The notes beneath the pieces are model-generated. The model ran no database searches. It saw only the letters and a list, made by a program, of their open reading frames with translations, and was not told where the DNA came from. Positions 42,838 through 55,759 of a DNA stretch of 64,000 bases are shown here, one piece after another. The position numbers and the translations under genes are program-made. The stretch is from Larix kaempferi (lineage: Eukaryota > Streptophyta > Pinopsida > Pinales > Pinaceae): the NCBI GenBank assembly GCA_027924585.1, contig BSBM01000440.1, forward strand, positions 11,154,001 through 11,218,000, read 5' to 3'. Numbering within the stretch: the first letter of the stretch is position 1; every line of letters begins with the position of its first letter.

Positions 42838-44452
42838 TCAAAATTTTAAAATATATGTGAGTATGCCTCCTTCATAGCATCATCCATCTCTTGCATTGCT
42901 TTGTCAACATCGTAATGGGACTATTGGACCTTTACTTGCCCTGTTGCTCTATTTCAGAGAAACATGACTTTCTTGTCCAAGATGTGTACTAGTTGTACTT
43001 GCATATCTCCTTTTGGTTCCACTTGCATCAAATCCCAATCAATAATATGGTTAGGATGATGTACATATTTTTTTAACAAGCCCCATTACATTTATTCACT
43101 AATAACTACCATAGTGGGCCCTATTTAATAATAACAAACATAGTGGATCTATTCCACCTTACATTGAATGGCCTCTACTACTATTACTCTAATGGGCCCT
43201 TTCACCTCCCATTACACCAACACAATCTTCATTTGGATCAAGAACCTTGAGAATATTGGATGTACTAGTGAGTAGTTTTTTTAATTGTTGGAAACTTTTT
43301 CATAGTATGGTGCACATTCAAATTTGACTTATTTCTTCTATAATGATGTAATTGGATGTGTAACTTTAGAGAATCCTTCTACAAATATTTCTTAATATAC
43401 AACAAGTCCCATGAATGACCTTACTTCTAATACATTTTTTAGTGTATGCCATCCCATAATAGCTTCAATTTTATTTGGATTTACTACTATTGCTTCTTCA
43501 TAAATAATGTGTCCTAGATAATGAATTTTTCTTTGATAAAAAAACATTTACTCATCTTAGAATAAAGTTGATTTTCTTTTAACACTTGTAGTACTATCCT
43601 AAAGTGCTCTTCATGTTCTTCCCTCGATTTTGAGTAAATAATAATGTCATCAACGAATACAATGATAAACTTATCCAATTATTTCCAAAAGATAATTTCA
43701 TTCATTAAACACATAAAAATACCTGATGCATTTGTCATACCAAATGGCCATACTTCAAACTCATACTTTCAATATCTAGTTTTGAAAGTTTCCTTACTAA
43801 TGTCTTCATCTTTTATCCTTATCTGATGGTAACTTGATCTCAAATATATCTTTGAGAATAGGTTTTCTCCTCTTAGTTGATCTAACAAGTCATCAATTAT
43901 GGGTAGATGATATTTGTTCCTCATAATGACCTTGTTCAATTGTTTGAAATAAATGCATACAATCAAAGTTTCATTCTTCTTCTTCACAAAAAGTACCAGT
44001 GTTCACCAAGGAGACACACATGGGCATATGTATCCTTTCTTCAACAATTATTCCAACTACATCTATCATACTCCTTCAATTCATGCATACTCATTCTATA
44101 TGGAATCTTAGAAACTAGGGCAACTCCAGGCACCAAATTGATAGAGAAATCAATGTCTTGTTTTGGTGTCAATCCTAGTATTTATTCAAACACATTTGCA
44201 AACACTTGCAACATGGGAAAGTCTTCAAGACTTGGGATTTTATACTTTATTGGCTCTTCCACATGAGTTGCAAATAATTGACACCGCACCCTTTTCTAAA
44301 GCATCTCTTCAACTGCAAAGATGGAATCTCGCTTATCGAGATAGGCCTTGGAATGTCTTTCATTGTCTTTTGTTCTCCTTCTTCTTCAAGTCAATTAAAT
44401 GTTTTTTTTAGACAATCAAATACGACATGATGTGCATCCAACCAATCCATAC
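42838..44452 (-). pseudogene. Internally deleted pol of Ty3 element 2
   Basis: From right to left on the minus strand: the protease-RT linker (44450-44000), RT (44000-43260) and the chromodomain end of integrase (43080-42860). RT retains [40 protein letters not shown] and an intact active site VFVDDIIIYS near 43635-43660. RNase H and the integrase core are absent, replaced by about 150 bases of low-complexity sequence (43085-43235). Gag and the 5' LTR are absent because the right end is cut in the protease region and joined directly to element 3's LTR. Not functional. Confidence 0.8.
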
Positions 44453-44894
44453 AAATGACATTTCATAACACATTTAAATAACTTATCTTTTTTAGAGATG
44501 ATCCTCCAATTGGATTCAAATAAAGGACCTTCCTCTTATCCTCAGGTTCTCTATCACAGCCACCCCCAATTTAAGGCTACCAATCCAAGAGGATGAAGTC
44601 CCTAAGTTATAGATCTAAGTCAACAAATAACCCATAAAACTCTCTAATGCCAAAAATACCCTATACAACTAGCACCGTTTGAACTCATCTTACACAACAC
44701 CAACAATGGAATCCCTTTCTCTACATGTAGTCCCTTAGGCTATCCCAACTCCCTTTCAGATATCTAGCACGGGTTAACTAGGGAAATTCATTATTGGGAG
44801 TCTAAGAATGCTCAATTGTAGACCATATTTCCTCTCACAATAGCATCATAATCATCAACAATAATCAAATTGGAAATGGCATAAGTCTCCATGG
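44453..44894 (-). mobile_element. 3' LTR of Ty3 element 3, left part
   Basis: Aligns with 54755-55270 of the 5' LTR (ATGACATTTCATAACACATTTAAA start). About 200 bases corresponding to 54559-54754 are missing, and the sequence is fused to the protease region of element 2 at about 44445-44455. It is interrupted at 44894 by a solo LTR and resumes at 45467. Confidence 0.75.
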
Positions 44895-45461
44895 TGTTAC
44901 AATATTGAGAACATGTATGAACATATAGCAATATGTTTGCTAATGTGCAAATCAATAGCAAGAATATACTAGTCTAGCCTTATTTCCATACAAGCAACAA
45001 TAATCAAAGTAAGAAATTAGAGACAAGACAAAGGAATTGATACATTAGATATACATGGTAAAACCCCAAATGGGGAAACATCCATGGGAAGGTATTGTCT
45101 TCTTTTTCTTCAGAAATATCCAATCTTACACTTGATCTCCACTCCACATATGTTTCACAGCTTTACAATAACATAATAATATAATTTTCAACATATGACC
45201 AAAGGATCTCCTTCACGTCTATTATTAGCTAAAGGAATGGAGTAATTACATCCCATAATACATGTGGAATAAATTATTCTCCACCTCCTTATATAATGAA
45301 TGGTAATATGAGAATATTAGTCTATGATGCATGTGGGATAACTCATTTTACATAAGATAGAGACAATTGTGCCTTCCTTTGCTAGATAAGAAATCATAAC
45401 ATATTGCGACATCACACTAGACATCATTACACATGTAATATGAACATTACACATTTCAACA
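44895..45461 (-). mobile_element. Solo LTR with CATGG target duplication
   Basis: 567 bases beginning TGTTACAATATTG and ending TTTCAACA on the plus strand, with CATGG at 44890-44894 and 45462-45466. The surrounding LTR sequence is continuous if this block and one CATGG are removed (compare 55262-55275). A TATATAAGG on the minus strand near 45290 suggests minus orientation. There is no coding sequence. It arose by LTR-LTR recombination after insertion into element 3's LTR. Confidence 0.85.
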
Positions 45462-45979
45462 CATGGTAGTACAATCCTTATTTTATGAAATTTATTGTCA
45501 TTTCCTCTCCCCCATAATTTGTATAGGGAAGCATCATGAATGAATGAATGTTCCAATTACAAATATTACATTTGCATGATCATAACTCTCTGTGTGGTCC
45601 TCATGAGGAGCCCACATTTTTCCCTTTAATCATAAGCTTAAGTTAATAATACAAAAAGGTTAATTTAATCAAACCTCACAATCATGGGTTTAAGTACCTT
45701 GGTATATCTCGTTAGTTAAGGTTTACCAACAAGGCCTAAGAGATCAAGTTAATAACTCAATAAGGTCCTCTCTTCTTATCCCCCTTTTCAGTTTCCCCAC
45801 TTATGGAATCATATGCCATCTATTTTATGTTCATATTCATTTGTAGTTGTTAGAGTTTTTATATTATAAATAAAGGTATGCCATTACAATGCCTTTGGTC
45901 ATCGTAGACCATATATATGTCCATATTTTAATCATTTTTTCATTACATATACATTCTAGGTCAAAAATTGAGTGTTACA
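45462..45979 (-). mobile_element. 3' LTR of Ty3 element 3, right part
   Basis: Continues the LTR from 44894 and ends (minus-strand start) TGTAACACTCAATTTTTGACC at 45979, next to the polypurine tract. Matches 55275-55759. Confidence 0.8.
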
Positions 45980-45994
45980 TTCCCTCCCCCCTTA
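45980..45994 (-). other. Polypurine tract of element 3
   Basis: The minus strand reads TTAAGGGGGGAGGGAA directly before the LTR start at 45979. Confidence 0.8.
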
Positions 45995-46039
45995 ATTTAT
46001 GAACCACCCTAGTTACATATTAGCATTATGTACAGTGAC

Positions 46040-47350
46040 AAATATTTTCATCAAAAATTAAAAATATATGTGGATATGCCTCTAGCATATCATCCTTCAT
46101 CGCCCACATTGTTTCTTCAATGTTGCAATGGATCCATTGAACCTTTTCCTACCATACTGCTCTATTTTGGAGCAATGGGACCTTCTTGTCCAAGATGAGT
46201 ACTAGTTGTACTTGTATATCTCGTTTTGGTTCCACCTACATAAAATCTCAATTAATAATAAGGTTAGAAATGGGTAAATATTGCTTTCAGCAGTGATACA
46301 TGAAACACATTATGAACTTTTATGCAAATAGAAAATGCAAGTTCATGCAACATCCCGCCTATCCTAGCTAAAATCTCAAAAGACCCACAATATATAGTTT
46401 CCAACTTAGGACAACTTGGGACAACTTCCCAACTTGAAGGAGCTCTTATTTGGTCTAGCTTTCAAGTACATAGGCTCCCCAAAACTGAACTCTCTTGGTA
46501 TTCTTCCTTTGTCTACATAACTATTTTGCATGTCTTATTTTTTTTTCAAATTCTAACTAAACTTAACCTTCTACTCTTCAATTTATTTACGGAAATTTAA
46601 CTTAATTACTACTCTATATGCTACATTGTCCCAACTAATTGGAGTATCACACTCTCTACCATACAAATCTTCAAATGGAATCATATTTAGAGACAAATGC
46701 TATTCATTATTATATGAAAAATCCACTAAATACAAATAATCCTCCCACTTGGATGGCATGTCCATCACATACATTCTTAACATATATTCAATGACTTGAT
46801 TAACTCTCAATCTCTCCATTTATATGTGGTTGATATGTTGTGCTTAAGTTCAAATTTTTTCCATACCCTTTGGATAAAATTTTCCAAAATTTTGAAGTAA
46901 ACTTTAGATCTCTGCTTAAAACAATTGCCTTAGGTATCCCATACAACCCGACAATCTCTTTCATGTAAATTTCTATTATATTAATTATTGTATGCATTGA
47001 CTTGACTAGTATAAAGTGAGCAATTTTTTTCAACTTGTCCACCACTACCATGATTGAATCATATTTCCTAGTTGCCTTGGGAAACTTAGTGATAAAATCC
47101 ATGCTTACCACTTCCCATTTCCACTTTGGTATTGGTAGTGGTTGCAGAAATCATGTTGGATGTCTATGATCTACCTTTATTCTTTGGCATTCCATACATA
47201 TGGCTCTATACTTAGCAATGTCTTTCTTCATTCCCGCACAAAAATATTGATTTCTTACTGTTTCCATTGTCTTATGGTATCCAAAATTTCCAACATCTGG
47301 AACAATATGCATCTCACTCATTACATGTTTTTTAATTCGCCAGAATTATG
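46040..47350 (-). pseudogene. Integrase and chromodomain of Ty3 element 3
   Basis: The chromodomain-end region at 46320-46070 aligns at DNA level with 1600-1360 of element 1. The core ORF at 47111-46800 shows the first Asp in SMDFITKFPKATRKYDSIMV, the second in VLSRDLKFTSKFW, and LSTTYQPHINGEIES, where the catalytic Glu region is decayed. The HHCC finger region lies at 47350-47120. Many frameshifts; far more decayed than element 1. Confidence 0.8.
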
Positions 47351-47399
47351 AACATAAACTCTATTGTTATGCATAAGAATTCCATCATTCACCAATTTA

Positions 47400-47960
47400 T
47401 AACCCTCATATTTCTATCATTCATTTTCTTATTGTAATCCTTCTTTTACATGAAGATAATGCACATATGAGATACCAACTTTAACAATTATGTTTCTTAA
47501 GTCTAATTTACACATGTTAATGGTTGTAGCATGCATTGCATGCAATATTCTGCTAAGTGCATCCACAACTTTGTTCTCTTTACCTTTAATATGTTTAATA
47601 TCAAAGTCAAATTCACATAGAAATTCCAACCACCTTGTCTGCCCGACATTCAAAGCTTTCTTTATAAATAAGTACTTCATTCCACTACAATATGTTATTA
47701 ATTCAAATTTTCTATCCATTATATTTTATCTCCATGTCTTCAATGCACACACAATGGCAATAATATCTAAGACGTGTGCCATATTTCTTCTTGTGACATT
47801 TTGTGTAAGAAGTCCACCAATTTCTTCTCTACAAGCATTTGTACATAGCACAAAATATTCATTTGGATCAACAACCTTGAGAATGGGTGTACTAGTGTGT
47901 GGTTTTTTAACTACGATAAGCTTTCTTCACACCATGGTGTCCATTTAAATTTGACTCCTT
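47400..47960 (-). pseudogene. RNase H of Ty3 element 3
   Basis: Minus ORF 47719-47429 reads NVGQTRWLEFLCEFDFDIKHIKGKENKVVDALSR, the end of a Ty3 RNase H (last Asp of VVDALSR present). The first half (47950-47730) aligns at DNA level with 3220-3000 of element 1 but is frame-broken. Confidence 0.8.
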
Positions 47961-48429
47961 TCTTCTGTAATGATGTAATTGGATTTTCAACTTTAGATGA
48001 TCCTTTTATAAATATTTTGTAGTATCCAACAAGTCCCATGAATGACCTTACTTCTTATACGTTTCTAAGTGTATTCCATTGCATAATATCTTCAATCTTC
48101 TGATGTAGATCTACTATATTCCTTCTTTAGATATGATGTGTCCCCAATAATAAATTTGTCTTTGATAAAATAAACATTTACTTATCTTAGCATAAAGTTG
48201 ATGCTTTCTTAGCATTTGCAGTACTAACCTCAAGTGCTCTTCATGTTATTCCTCTGAATTTGAGTAAATAAGAATGTCATCAATGAATACAATGATAAAC
48301 TTATCAAAATATTTCCTTAAGGTTTCATCCATCAAACACATAAAGTGTCCATTGCATTTGTCAAACAAAATGGCACCACTACAAACCCATAGTTTCAATG
48401 TTTGGTCCTAAAAGTTTCCTTACTAATGT
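47961..48429 (-). pseudogene. Reverse transcriptase of element 3, 3' half
   Basis: DNA-level match to 3280-3700 of element 1 and to 43260-43790 of element 2. The active site reads VFIDDILIYS on the minus strand near 48265-48295, with both Asp intact. The domain is split at 48429 by a solo LTR. Confidence 0.8.
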
Positions 48430-49396
48430 TGTTAATGCTTAGATCTCACACACATGCGATATTTCTGCAATTTGCACTGTAAATCTCCATCAACATGTAA
48501 CATGTATCCCACCGAAGGCCCTCATCAAATCCAAGAAGCAGCATGAGTCCAGAAACGCCAAAAAATAGTCAAAACCACAATCGTGCGACTACATGTATGT
48601 TAATACGCGCTACAACACATGTTATCAGAACTACAATTGTGCAACCAACATATATAATCCTTTGATATGTGTGCGACTGACAGAAACAATGAAATATCAA
48701 CCACCAGTGGCACATTAATGACTCATGAAAGCTCCATTACCTCCACAAGTTCAAATTTGGCCCCTCACAGACTTGGGTTCCTTAAATGGCCTCTTTTGTG
48801 TACCTTGGAGCTAGATCATAAGATCAAGGAGTTCACATTGGGATCTAGTTATTTCTTGGCCACCTCTTGGCCTAAAAAGGGAATATATGGGCATGCTTAT
48901 GAGGAGATAAACTAAGAGCAATGTTATGCCACTGGAATTGTGCTTGAGATCCCTTATAGCTCACCTCTTCCCTCTTGTCTAGCATTTACCAAGCTCCCTT
49001 GCCACCTTCCTTCAAGGGGCAAGTGTTCTTCTCATTTTTTCTTCAAGCTACTTAACATCAAGTGTGGACTAGATAGACCTCCCTAAGAAGGATTGTTTGG
49101 ATCCATTGGAGCTCACATCCCCTAGGTGTTGTACATGCTTGACCATTGGGAAATATAAAAGTGGATTGGCATCTATTGGTTGTTGGAGTTTGCATTCCTA
49201 CCCCTTTGTTCTTTGTTTTGTTTCATTTTTATTTTCTTTGGTTTTATTTCTTTTTACTAACAACCACTTGCAAGATCACTTGGAGCACTCACCCACACAA
49301 TAGGGGCACCTAATACTAAATCCTTATTGCAACCTTCTAGGCTTTTCCCCTTACCAAGTGGGAATGATTCACCCTTGTGCAATATTTTTCACAACA
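48430..49396. mobile_element. Solo LTR with AATGT target duplication inside RT
   Basis: 967 bases beginning TGTTAATGCTTAGATC and ending TTTCACAACA, with AATGT at 48425-48429 and 49397-49401. The RT sequence joins smoothly when the block is removed (compare 43795-43810). A TATAAAAG at about 49154-49161 hints at plus orientation. No coding content. Short ORFs inside are chance. Confidence 0.83.
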
Positions 49397-50300
49397 AATG
49401 TCTTCCTCTTTTATCCTTACTTAATGGTAACTTGAACTCAAATATATATTTGAGAATAACTATTTTCCTATTAGTTGATCAAACAAGTCATCACTTATGG
49501 GTAGAGGGTATTTATTCCCCAAAATAACCTTGTTCAATTATTTGAAATAAAGGCATAACCTCAAAGTTCCATTCTTCTTCTTCACAAAAAGTATCAGTGC
49601 TTCGTAAGGAGACACACTTAGGCATACATATCATTTTTTAAACGATACTTCCAACTGCATTTATAACTCTTTCAATTTTGGTGTACTCATTCTATATGGA
49701 ATCTTATAAACTAGGGCAACTCCATGCACCAAATCAATAGACAAATCAATGTCAATCCTAGTATTCCTTCAAATGCATTTGCATACTCTTATAACATGGG
49801 AAAGTATTCAAGACTTGGGATTTTACACTTTGTTGGCTCTTCCATATGAATTGCATATAATTGGAAACCTTTTCTAAAACATCTCTTCAACTGCAAAGAT
49901 GAAATTTCCCTTATAGAGATAGGGATTGGAATACATTTCACTATCTTTTGTTCTCCTTATTCATTAAGACAAGTAAAGGTTTTGTTATGACAATATAATA
50001 CAACATGATGTTCATCCAACCAATCCATACTAATAAGAACACCATATGAACCAACTGATATTATGCTCAGATCTACAAAAAATATTGAGTACATTGATAT
50101 TTAATCATGACAACCCTTTACTAACTCATTAATATTCCTTTTTTTCCAAGTAGCCAACTAAACATTTCATGATTTATCATGCTTACTTCTCATCATATGA
50201 AATCTTCCAACCAAATTAGGATCAATATAACTATGGCTTTCTTGTAAGTCAATTAAAATGATAATAGGTTGGTTGACAGTCTTACCTTCAACCTCAATCA
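49397..50300 (-). pseudogene. RT 5' half, linker and protease of element 3
   Basis: Continues RT from 49402 (DNA match to 43805-44000 of element 2 and 3750-4000 of element 1), then the protease-RT linker and protease (49700-50300), which aligns with 4100-4640 of element 1. No long ORF remains; the protease active site cannot be read with confidence. Confidence 0.7.
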
Positions 50301-51647
50301 TGTTTCACTAATTATTTGTCTATCGATTGTCCAAGGTTGCATAGATTCTTTACATTTTTTACCACATCATCCATTGTAGTTTTTTCTTGAATTTTGTGCA
50401 CAACCCTCATTCTATCTTCCATTTGAGGAAACTCTCCACACAAATGATCTCCTTCAAATCCCCAAAATTTGATTGCTTTCCTTGTTCTTTTTCCTAAATA
50501 ATTTTCCATCTTAGGTTAATTTTGAGTTGAATGAGTTTGTTGATACGATATAGGAGTGTTTATGAAGGAAGAAGGTTTAAATCCTTTCTTCCTTTGATCC
50601 TACTCAGTTTCTTTCTTCTTATCTCTCCAATACTTCTAAAAATGTTATTTGCCTTTGTTATGATCATACATGTATTTGTCCTTCCTTATTGTCTCTTCAA
50701 TGGGATTGGACTCATCAAATTGATTTTTTTCCATGCATAATTCAAGAAACCCACTTAGGAACCTTTATATCTTCACCTTATCATATTTAATAAACTAAAC
50801 ACATCTCAACAATTCTTATCTTTTTATTATATTCTTCCATGGTCATATCTCTCAACTTAAGTTTACAAAACTCTTGTATCTTCTTATCATAATAATGTCA
50901 TGGTATGTACTTTTGTTGGAAATACTTTTCGAATTGCCTTCATGATATCCTCTTTTTATTGATGTGTTTCGCTTGAGTTAGATGATCCCACCAAATCGAG
51001 ACCTTTCCTTGCAAATTGTAAATGAAAATTCTAGATCCCATGTTGAAAGAGTAGTTAAGTAATTGGAGATACTTCCTCCTTCCCAACAACCAGGATTCAA
51101 CATATTTTCTCTTCTTATTTTCTCCATCAAAGGTAGGTGGCTTAATTTTTCTAAGCTCACCTTGCAACTCTTCTTGTACATGTCTTCTCTTTTGATGTTT
51201 GATTGGGGACACTTCTAGATTGTGCTTTGATTCTTCATATGTGTATGAGATCCTAGCTGAACGAGATGGTGAGTAGTGATGCTTATGACTTCTAGTAGCA
51301 CTTTTGGAGTGCTTGGAATTTCAATGGGATCTCCTCCTTGAATATTCTTTTCCATCTTTCTCATGCCATGAACCTAACCCATTCTTAATTTTCCTCCACA
51401 ATTTATTTAAACTTTGTATTATCTGAGTGTTCAATTGATTTCACTGCTCTTGAACCCTTAGCATTCTTTCATTATCAACTCTATTATAACTCTACACCTC
51501 CATCTTTAGTCTCTTCATTGTTTTCAAGAGCTCTAATAGTTTCATTCTCTCTCTATGTCGATTATTTTTTCTCTCTTCACTACCCAAACTAATATTCAAA
51601 CTTCTAATTTCTTCCTCATGGTTGTGTGGATTTTTCCCCTCTTCCAT
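50301..51647 (-). pseudogene. Gag of Ty3 element 3
   Basis: Starts at ATG 51647 on the minus strand with a charged, coiled-coil-like N-terminus (MEEGKNPHNHEEEIRSLNIS, RERMKLLELLKTMKRLKMEV, then TAG). A Ser/Arg-rich stretch follows (51350-51230), then the gag domain at 51212-50940: ELRKIKPPTFDGENKKRKYV, LQLLNYSFNMGSRIFIYNLQ, KVSIWWDHLTQAKH. The rest to 50330 is frame-broken; a knuckle region would lie near 50500-50430 (HLCGEFPQ, decayed). Same family as element 1's gag. Confidence 0.8.
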
Positions 51648-54542
51648 TTTCCTTCTTTAGTATTGATATGGAAATAGTGATATGTAATTATCCTTGATGT
51701 AACTTTTTTTCAAAGTTTTCATAAAATTCATTTTGTTAGATATACTTTATTTTCATAATTCTATAAAAGAATTCTTATATAGATCCATTATAGAAACATG
51801 CACATTTGACAATTTTTGTCATATCATGGCTACATGCCCATTTTCTATCAAATTATAGAAATGTACTTTTTCCATATATATATATATTAGATTTCCAATG
51901 GCTATAACTATACTCAATTATGGGCTTAGAGATTAAAGTTACATTCCTCCAAAGTTAGCAATTTTCCCAATTTATACACTTTTTGTGTACTAGGTTGACT
52001 TGATTTTAGAGACCAACTTTTTCCACATGTAGAAGAAAATCAAGGAATAACTAAGAATTTTTTTGTATAAAAGCTAAGAAATTTTCACTTCAACAAAATT
52101 TTGAGATTGCTTAGAAGAAAAAATGTTAGGCAATAAACATTTTCCAATTTGGACATATCAGGTCACTTTTCCTTCCTTTCAAATTTCCAGAATCACCAAA
52201 AAGTCTCATGGAATAATGGACCTTGACTTGTTTTTGACCCTCCATTCAATCCCTTTGGAATTTGGCCAAATAGTCCACCAAGTTTCTTCTTGTCCACTCC
52301 TAATATTCATCATTTAATTTCATTATCTGCATATTTTTGGTCGATGAGTATCCTCCTTGTCTTCAAAAACCACTAATCATCCATTTCTAGAAATCTAGAA
52401 CTAAATCTACCCACACTCCTCTCTGGCACTTTCGTAGTCCTCGTCACCATGGGATTACCATTGAAAATTCATCAAATTCTAGATTAGTATCCTCTACGTT
52501 GTAGATTTCATTTCCCAATTAAATCCTATCCATTTACAACCTTTACTTCTTTCTCCTAGAACATTTCCCAAGGTGCCACAATGAGATCTAGATTATCTAT
52601 CTCAATTCTCAATATGATTTGGGCCATTTTGGGTAAATTCTTCTCTCTCTTTTTACCTTTTCCCCAAGTTTTGCATTGATAGAGAAATCTAGAGCTAAAT
52701 CTACCCACACTCCTCTCTGGCACTTTCGTAGTCCTCGTCACCATGGAATTACCGTTGTAATTTCATCAAATTCTAGATTAGTATCCTCTACATTGTAGAT
52801 TTCATTTCCCAATTAAATCCTATCCATTTACAGCCTTTACTTCTTTCTCCTCGAACATTTCCCAGGGTGCCACAATGAGATATAGATTATCTATCTCAAT
52901 TCTCAATATGATTTGGGCCATAGTAAATTATTCTCTCTCTTTTTACCTTTTCCCCCGGTGTTGCATTGATAGAGAAATCTAGAGCTAAATCTACCCACAC
53001 TCCTCTCTAGCACTTTCGTAGTCCTCATCACCATGGAATTACCATTGCAATTTCATCAAATTCTAGATTAGTATCCTCTACATTGTAGATTTCATTTCCT
53101 AATTAAATCATATCCATTTATAGCCTTTTCCTTTTTTCTCCTCGAACATTTCCAAGGGTGCCACAATGAGATCTAGATTATCTATCTCATTTCTCAATAT
53201 GATTTGGGCCATTTCGGGTAAATTCTTCTCTCTCTCTTTACCTTTTCCCCAAGTGTTGCATTGATATTTGTAGCATCGATCTCATTTATTGATATGATCT
53301 AGACCATTTATGGTAAAACTTTGTATGTGGCCTTTGCACTCCACAAAGTCCCACAATGAGATATCTACCATCATGGTATGTTGATCAAATATTGACTGTT
53401 CGCACTTCCTTTGCTTTCTTGAGACCTCGACAATATGATATAGCACAATGAGTTATGGATTGTTGGTCTAAGCAACGCAAAATGTGTGGGTTGTTCGTGC
53501 TACCCTCACATTTTAGGGACTCCAACAAAATTCCTCATCACAATGTAATGTGGACTGTAGATCTCATCACCCAACACGATATCAATCATTCATGGTGCCC
53601 CATTTTCTCTCTTCTTGTTGAAATCTCTCAAGGTGGTATGATGTGAACCATATGTTTGAAATGATTGATTTAATTTGGGTCATTTAAGGCATACTTGTTG
53701 TACAAAACACTAGAATCAACCAACATCTTCAAGTATGGTAGGTTAAATCTCAACCATTGATTTTTGTTACCACTATTAACCTTCCTCGCCATGGATTATG
53801 CTCTTGTCACATGGCTACCACCTATGCATCTAAACTCCACTTGGCACTACCACCTATACACTCAACTTCACATGCCTACTCCATGTCATACTATCAATCT
53901 ACATCAGTAGTAGGTGCCATGATGATTACACACAACCCCTCTCCAAACTCTAAATTTCCATTAAAGACTCTTCCCACTATCTATACTCAATTCAGGCTTC
54001 TATAATTTAACATAACTACATTTTTTCATAAAGTTCGAATTTTTATTTAGTATCTCTCATAAACAAACTCCATATTTTTATGAATTAATCAACAAGATCT
54101 CATGTCATCTCTTATGTTGGGTCTGAAATTCAAGCCATGAATTTTCCAACTATATCTTTATACATTTCTTCATTCACATGAACATTTCAAGAAACACACA
54201 ACTTGCAAACTATATTTCCCTATTTTTCAAAAAGTCGAATACTTAAATGTAGGAAATTACTTCAACTACCCTTCATAACTTGTCCCAGTATTCAAACAAT
54301 AATCCAACACTATAATTGGAGCCCTTAATTCAACATTTGTAGGCTTCAACACTATTTCCCCAATTTATTCTCATAAGAATTTCCTCAAACACTTTGTATG
54401 AAACTCATATTATTTCCTATAGAGCATAATTTTGGCCCATACAGGCTTAGTGCTATAACCAATAGTTCCTATACCACTATATCATTTACCCATATTAACA
54501 ATTTCTCTATTACCACTCTACCTTGTAGCCATCTTGACAATT
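51648..54542 (-). other. Long untranslated leader of element 3
   Basis: 2.9 kb lies between the primer site and the gag ATG, with no coding potential that I can see. In element 1 the same interval is about 250 bases. The leader holds a three-copy ~291-bp tandem repeat. It could be a genuine leader expansion or contain an unrecognised nested insertion. Confidence 0.55.
52386..53266. repeat. Three tandem copies of a ~291-bp unit
   Basis: The run CTAAATCTACCCACACTCCT recurs at 52401, 52695 and 52985, so periods are 294 and 290. Each unit continues through CTTTCGTAGTCCTC, CTAGATTAGTATCCTCTACRTTGTAG, GAACATTTCC and ATTCTCAATATGATTTGGGCC. Copies differ by scattered substitutions and small indels. 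Unit 3 ends where AGTGTTGCATTGATATTTG departs from the pattern. Confidence 0.93.
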
Positions 54543-54554
54543 GCTCTGATACCC
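54543..54554 (-). other. Primer binding site of element 3
   Basis: The minus strand reads GGGTATCAGAGC (one change from TGGTATCAGAGC), four bases from the LTR edge at 54559. This is the same layout as element 1. Confidence 0.8.
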
Positions 54555-54558
54555 AATT

Positions 54559-55759
54559 TGATTTTTTCTTGGCTAGCTGTAAATTTTAATAGAAAAAGTA
54601 AAACTACAACAACCCAATTAATTAAATTCCCATCCCAAGATATGTATACAATCCTACCATATATTCATCCATAATTATGGTAATTAAATCCATACACACA
54701 TATTTGCATAAATTGTAAATTAAATAAATGCAAAACAAAAATATACAACATGACATTTCATAACACATTTAAAGAACTATCTTTATAAGAGATAATTCTC
54801 CAATTGGCCACAAACAAAGGATGTTCCTCCTATGCTTAGGCTCTCTATCACACTTAATCTATCTATGAAAGAGTAAACCCCTAAGATGAGGCTATCAATC
54901 CATAAGGATGATGTCCCCAAGGTCTAGCTTTAAGTCCTCTTGCTCAACCAATAACCCATAAAACTCTATGGTGCAGGATTACCCTTCTACAACTATCCCA
55001 ATCAACCAACACTCTTCCCTCTCATCCTGCACAACACTAGGAATGTGATTCCCTTCTTTGCATGAAATCCCTTAGACTATCCCAATTCATGTCCAGTGCT
55101 CCAATATAGTCTGGCCACCCAATTCATGTCCAGTGCTCCAATATAGTCTGGCCAAGGAATATCACTACTAGGAATCTAGAGATTCTTAGTTGTTGGCCAA
55201 ATTTCCTCTCATAGTAGCATCATAATCATTAGTAACTATTAGATTGGAAATGGCATAATCCTCCATGGAAGTACAATCCTTAGTTTTTTAAATTTGTTGT
55301 CCTTTCCTCACCCCCACAGTTCATATAGGAAATAATCATGAATGGATGAATGTTCCAATTCCAGCCATTATATTTGTATGATCATAACTCTTTACGTGGT
55401 CCTCATGAGGAGCCCATGTTTCCCCTGTAATCCTAAGCTTAAGTTAATAATACACAAAGGTTAATTAAATCAACCCTTATAATCATGGGTTTAGGGAACT
55501 TGGGATATGGTTTACCATCAAGGATTATGGTCTTAGGTTAATAAATCATTACATTCATCTCCCCTTAGCCCCCTTTTCACTTTCCCCACATGTGGAATCA
55601 TAGCCCCCCATATATTTTTTGTCCCTCTTCATTTGCAGCCACCAGTGTTTTTATAGTTAACAATATCCTTGGTCATTCTAGGACGTATATATGTATGACT
55701 TCTAGCCACTTTGTCATTACATAAACATATACATTATGGGGTAAAAATGAGGTGTTCCA
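54559..55759 (-). mobile_element. 5' LTR of Ty3 element 3
   Basis: 1201 bases; on the minus strand TGGAACACCTCATTTTTACCCC to AAGAAAAAATCA. Aligns with 44453-45979 (minus its insertion) and 41950-42837. It contains a short internal tandem duplication, CAATTCATGTCCAGTGCTCC at 55084 and 55120. The right flank is AATGG; the partner flank is lost with the left LTR end. Confidence 0.8.

Noticed and set aside
48667-49527. ORFs at 48667-48915, 49097-49303 and 49327-49527
   Set aside because: They fall in the solo LTR and its junction with RT; no protein similarity.
52123-54005. Plus-strand ORFs of 60-80 codons
   Set aside because: They lie in the tandem-repeat leader of element 3 and change between repeat copies.
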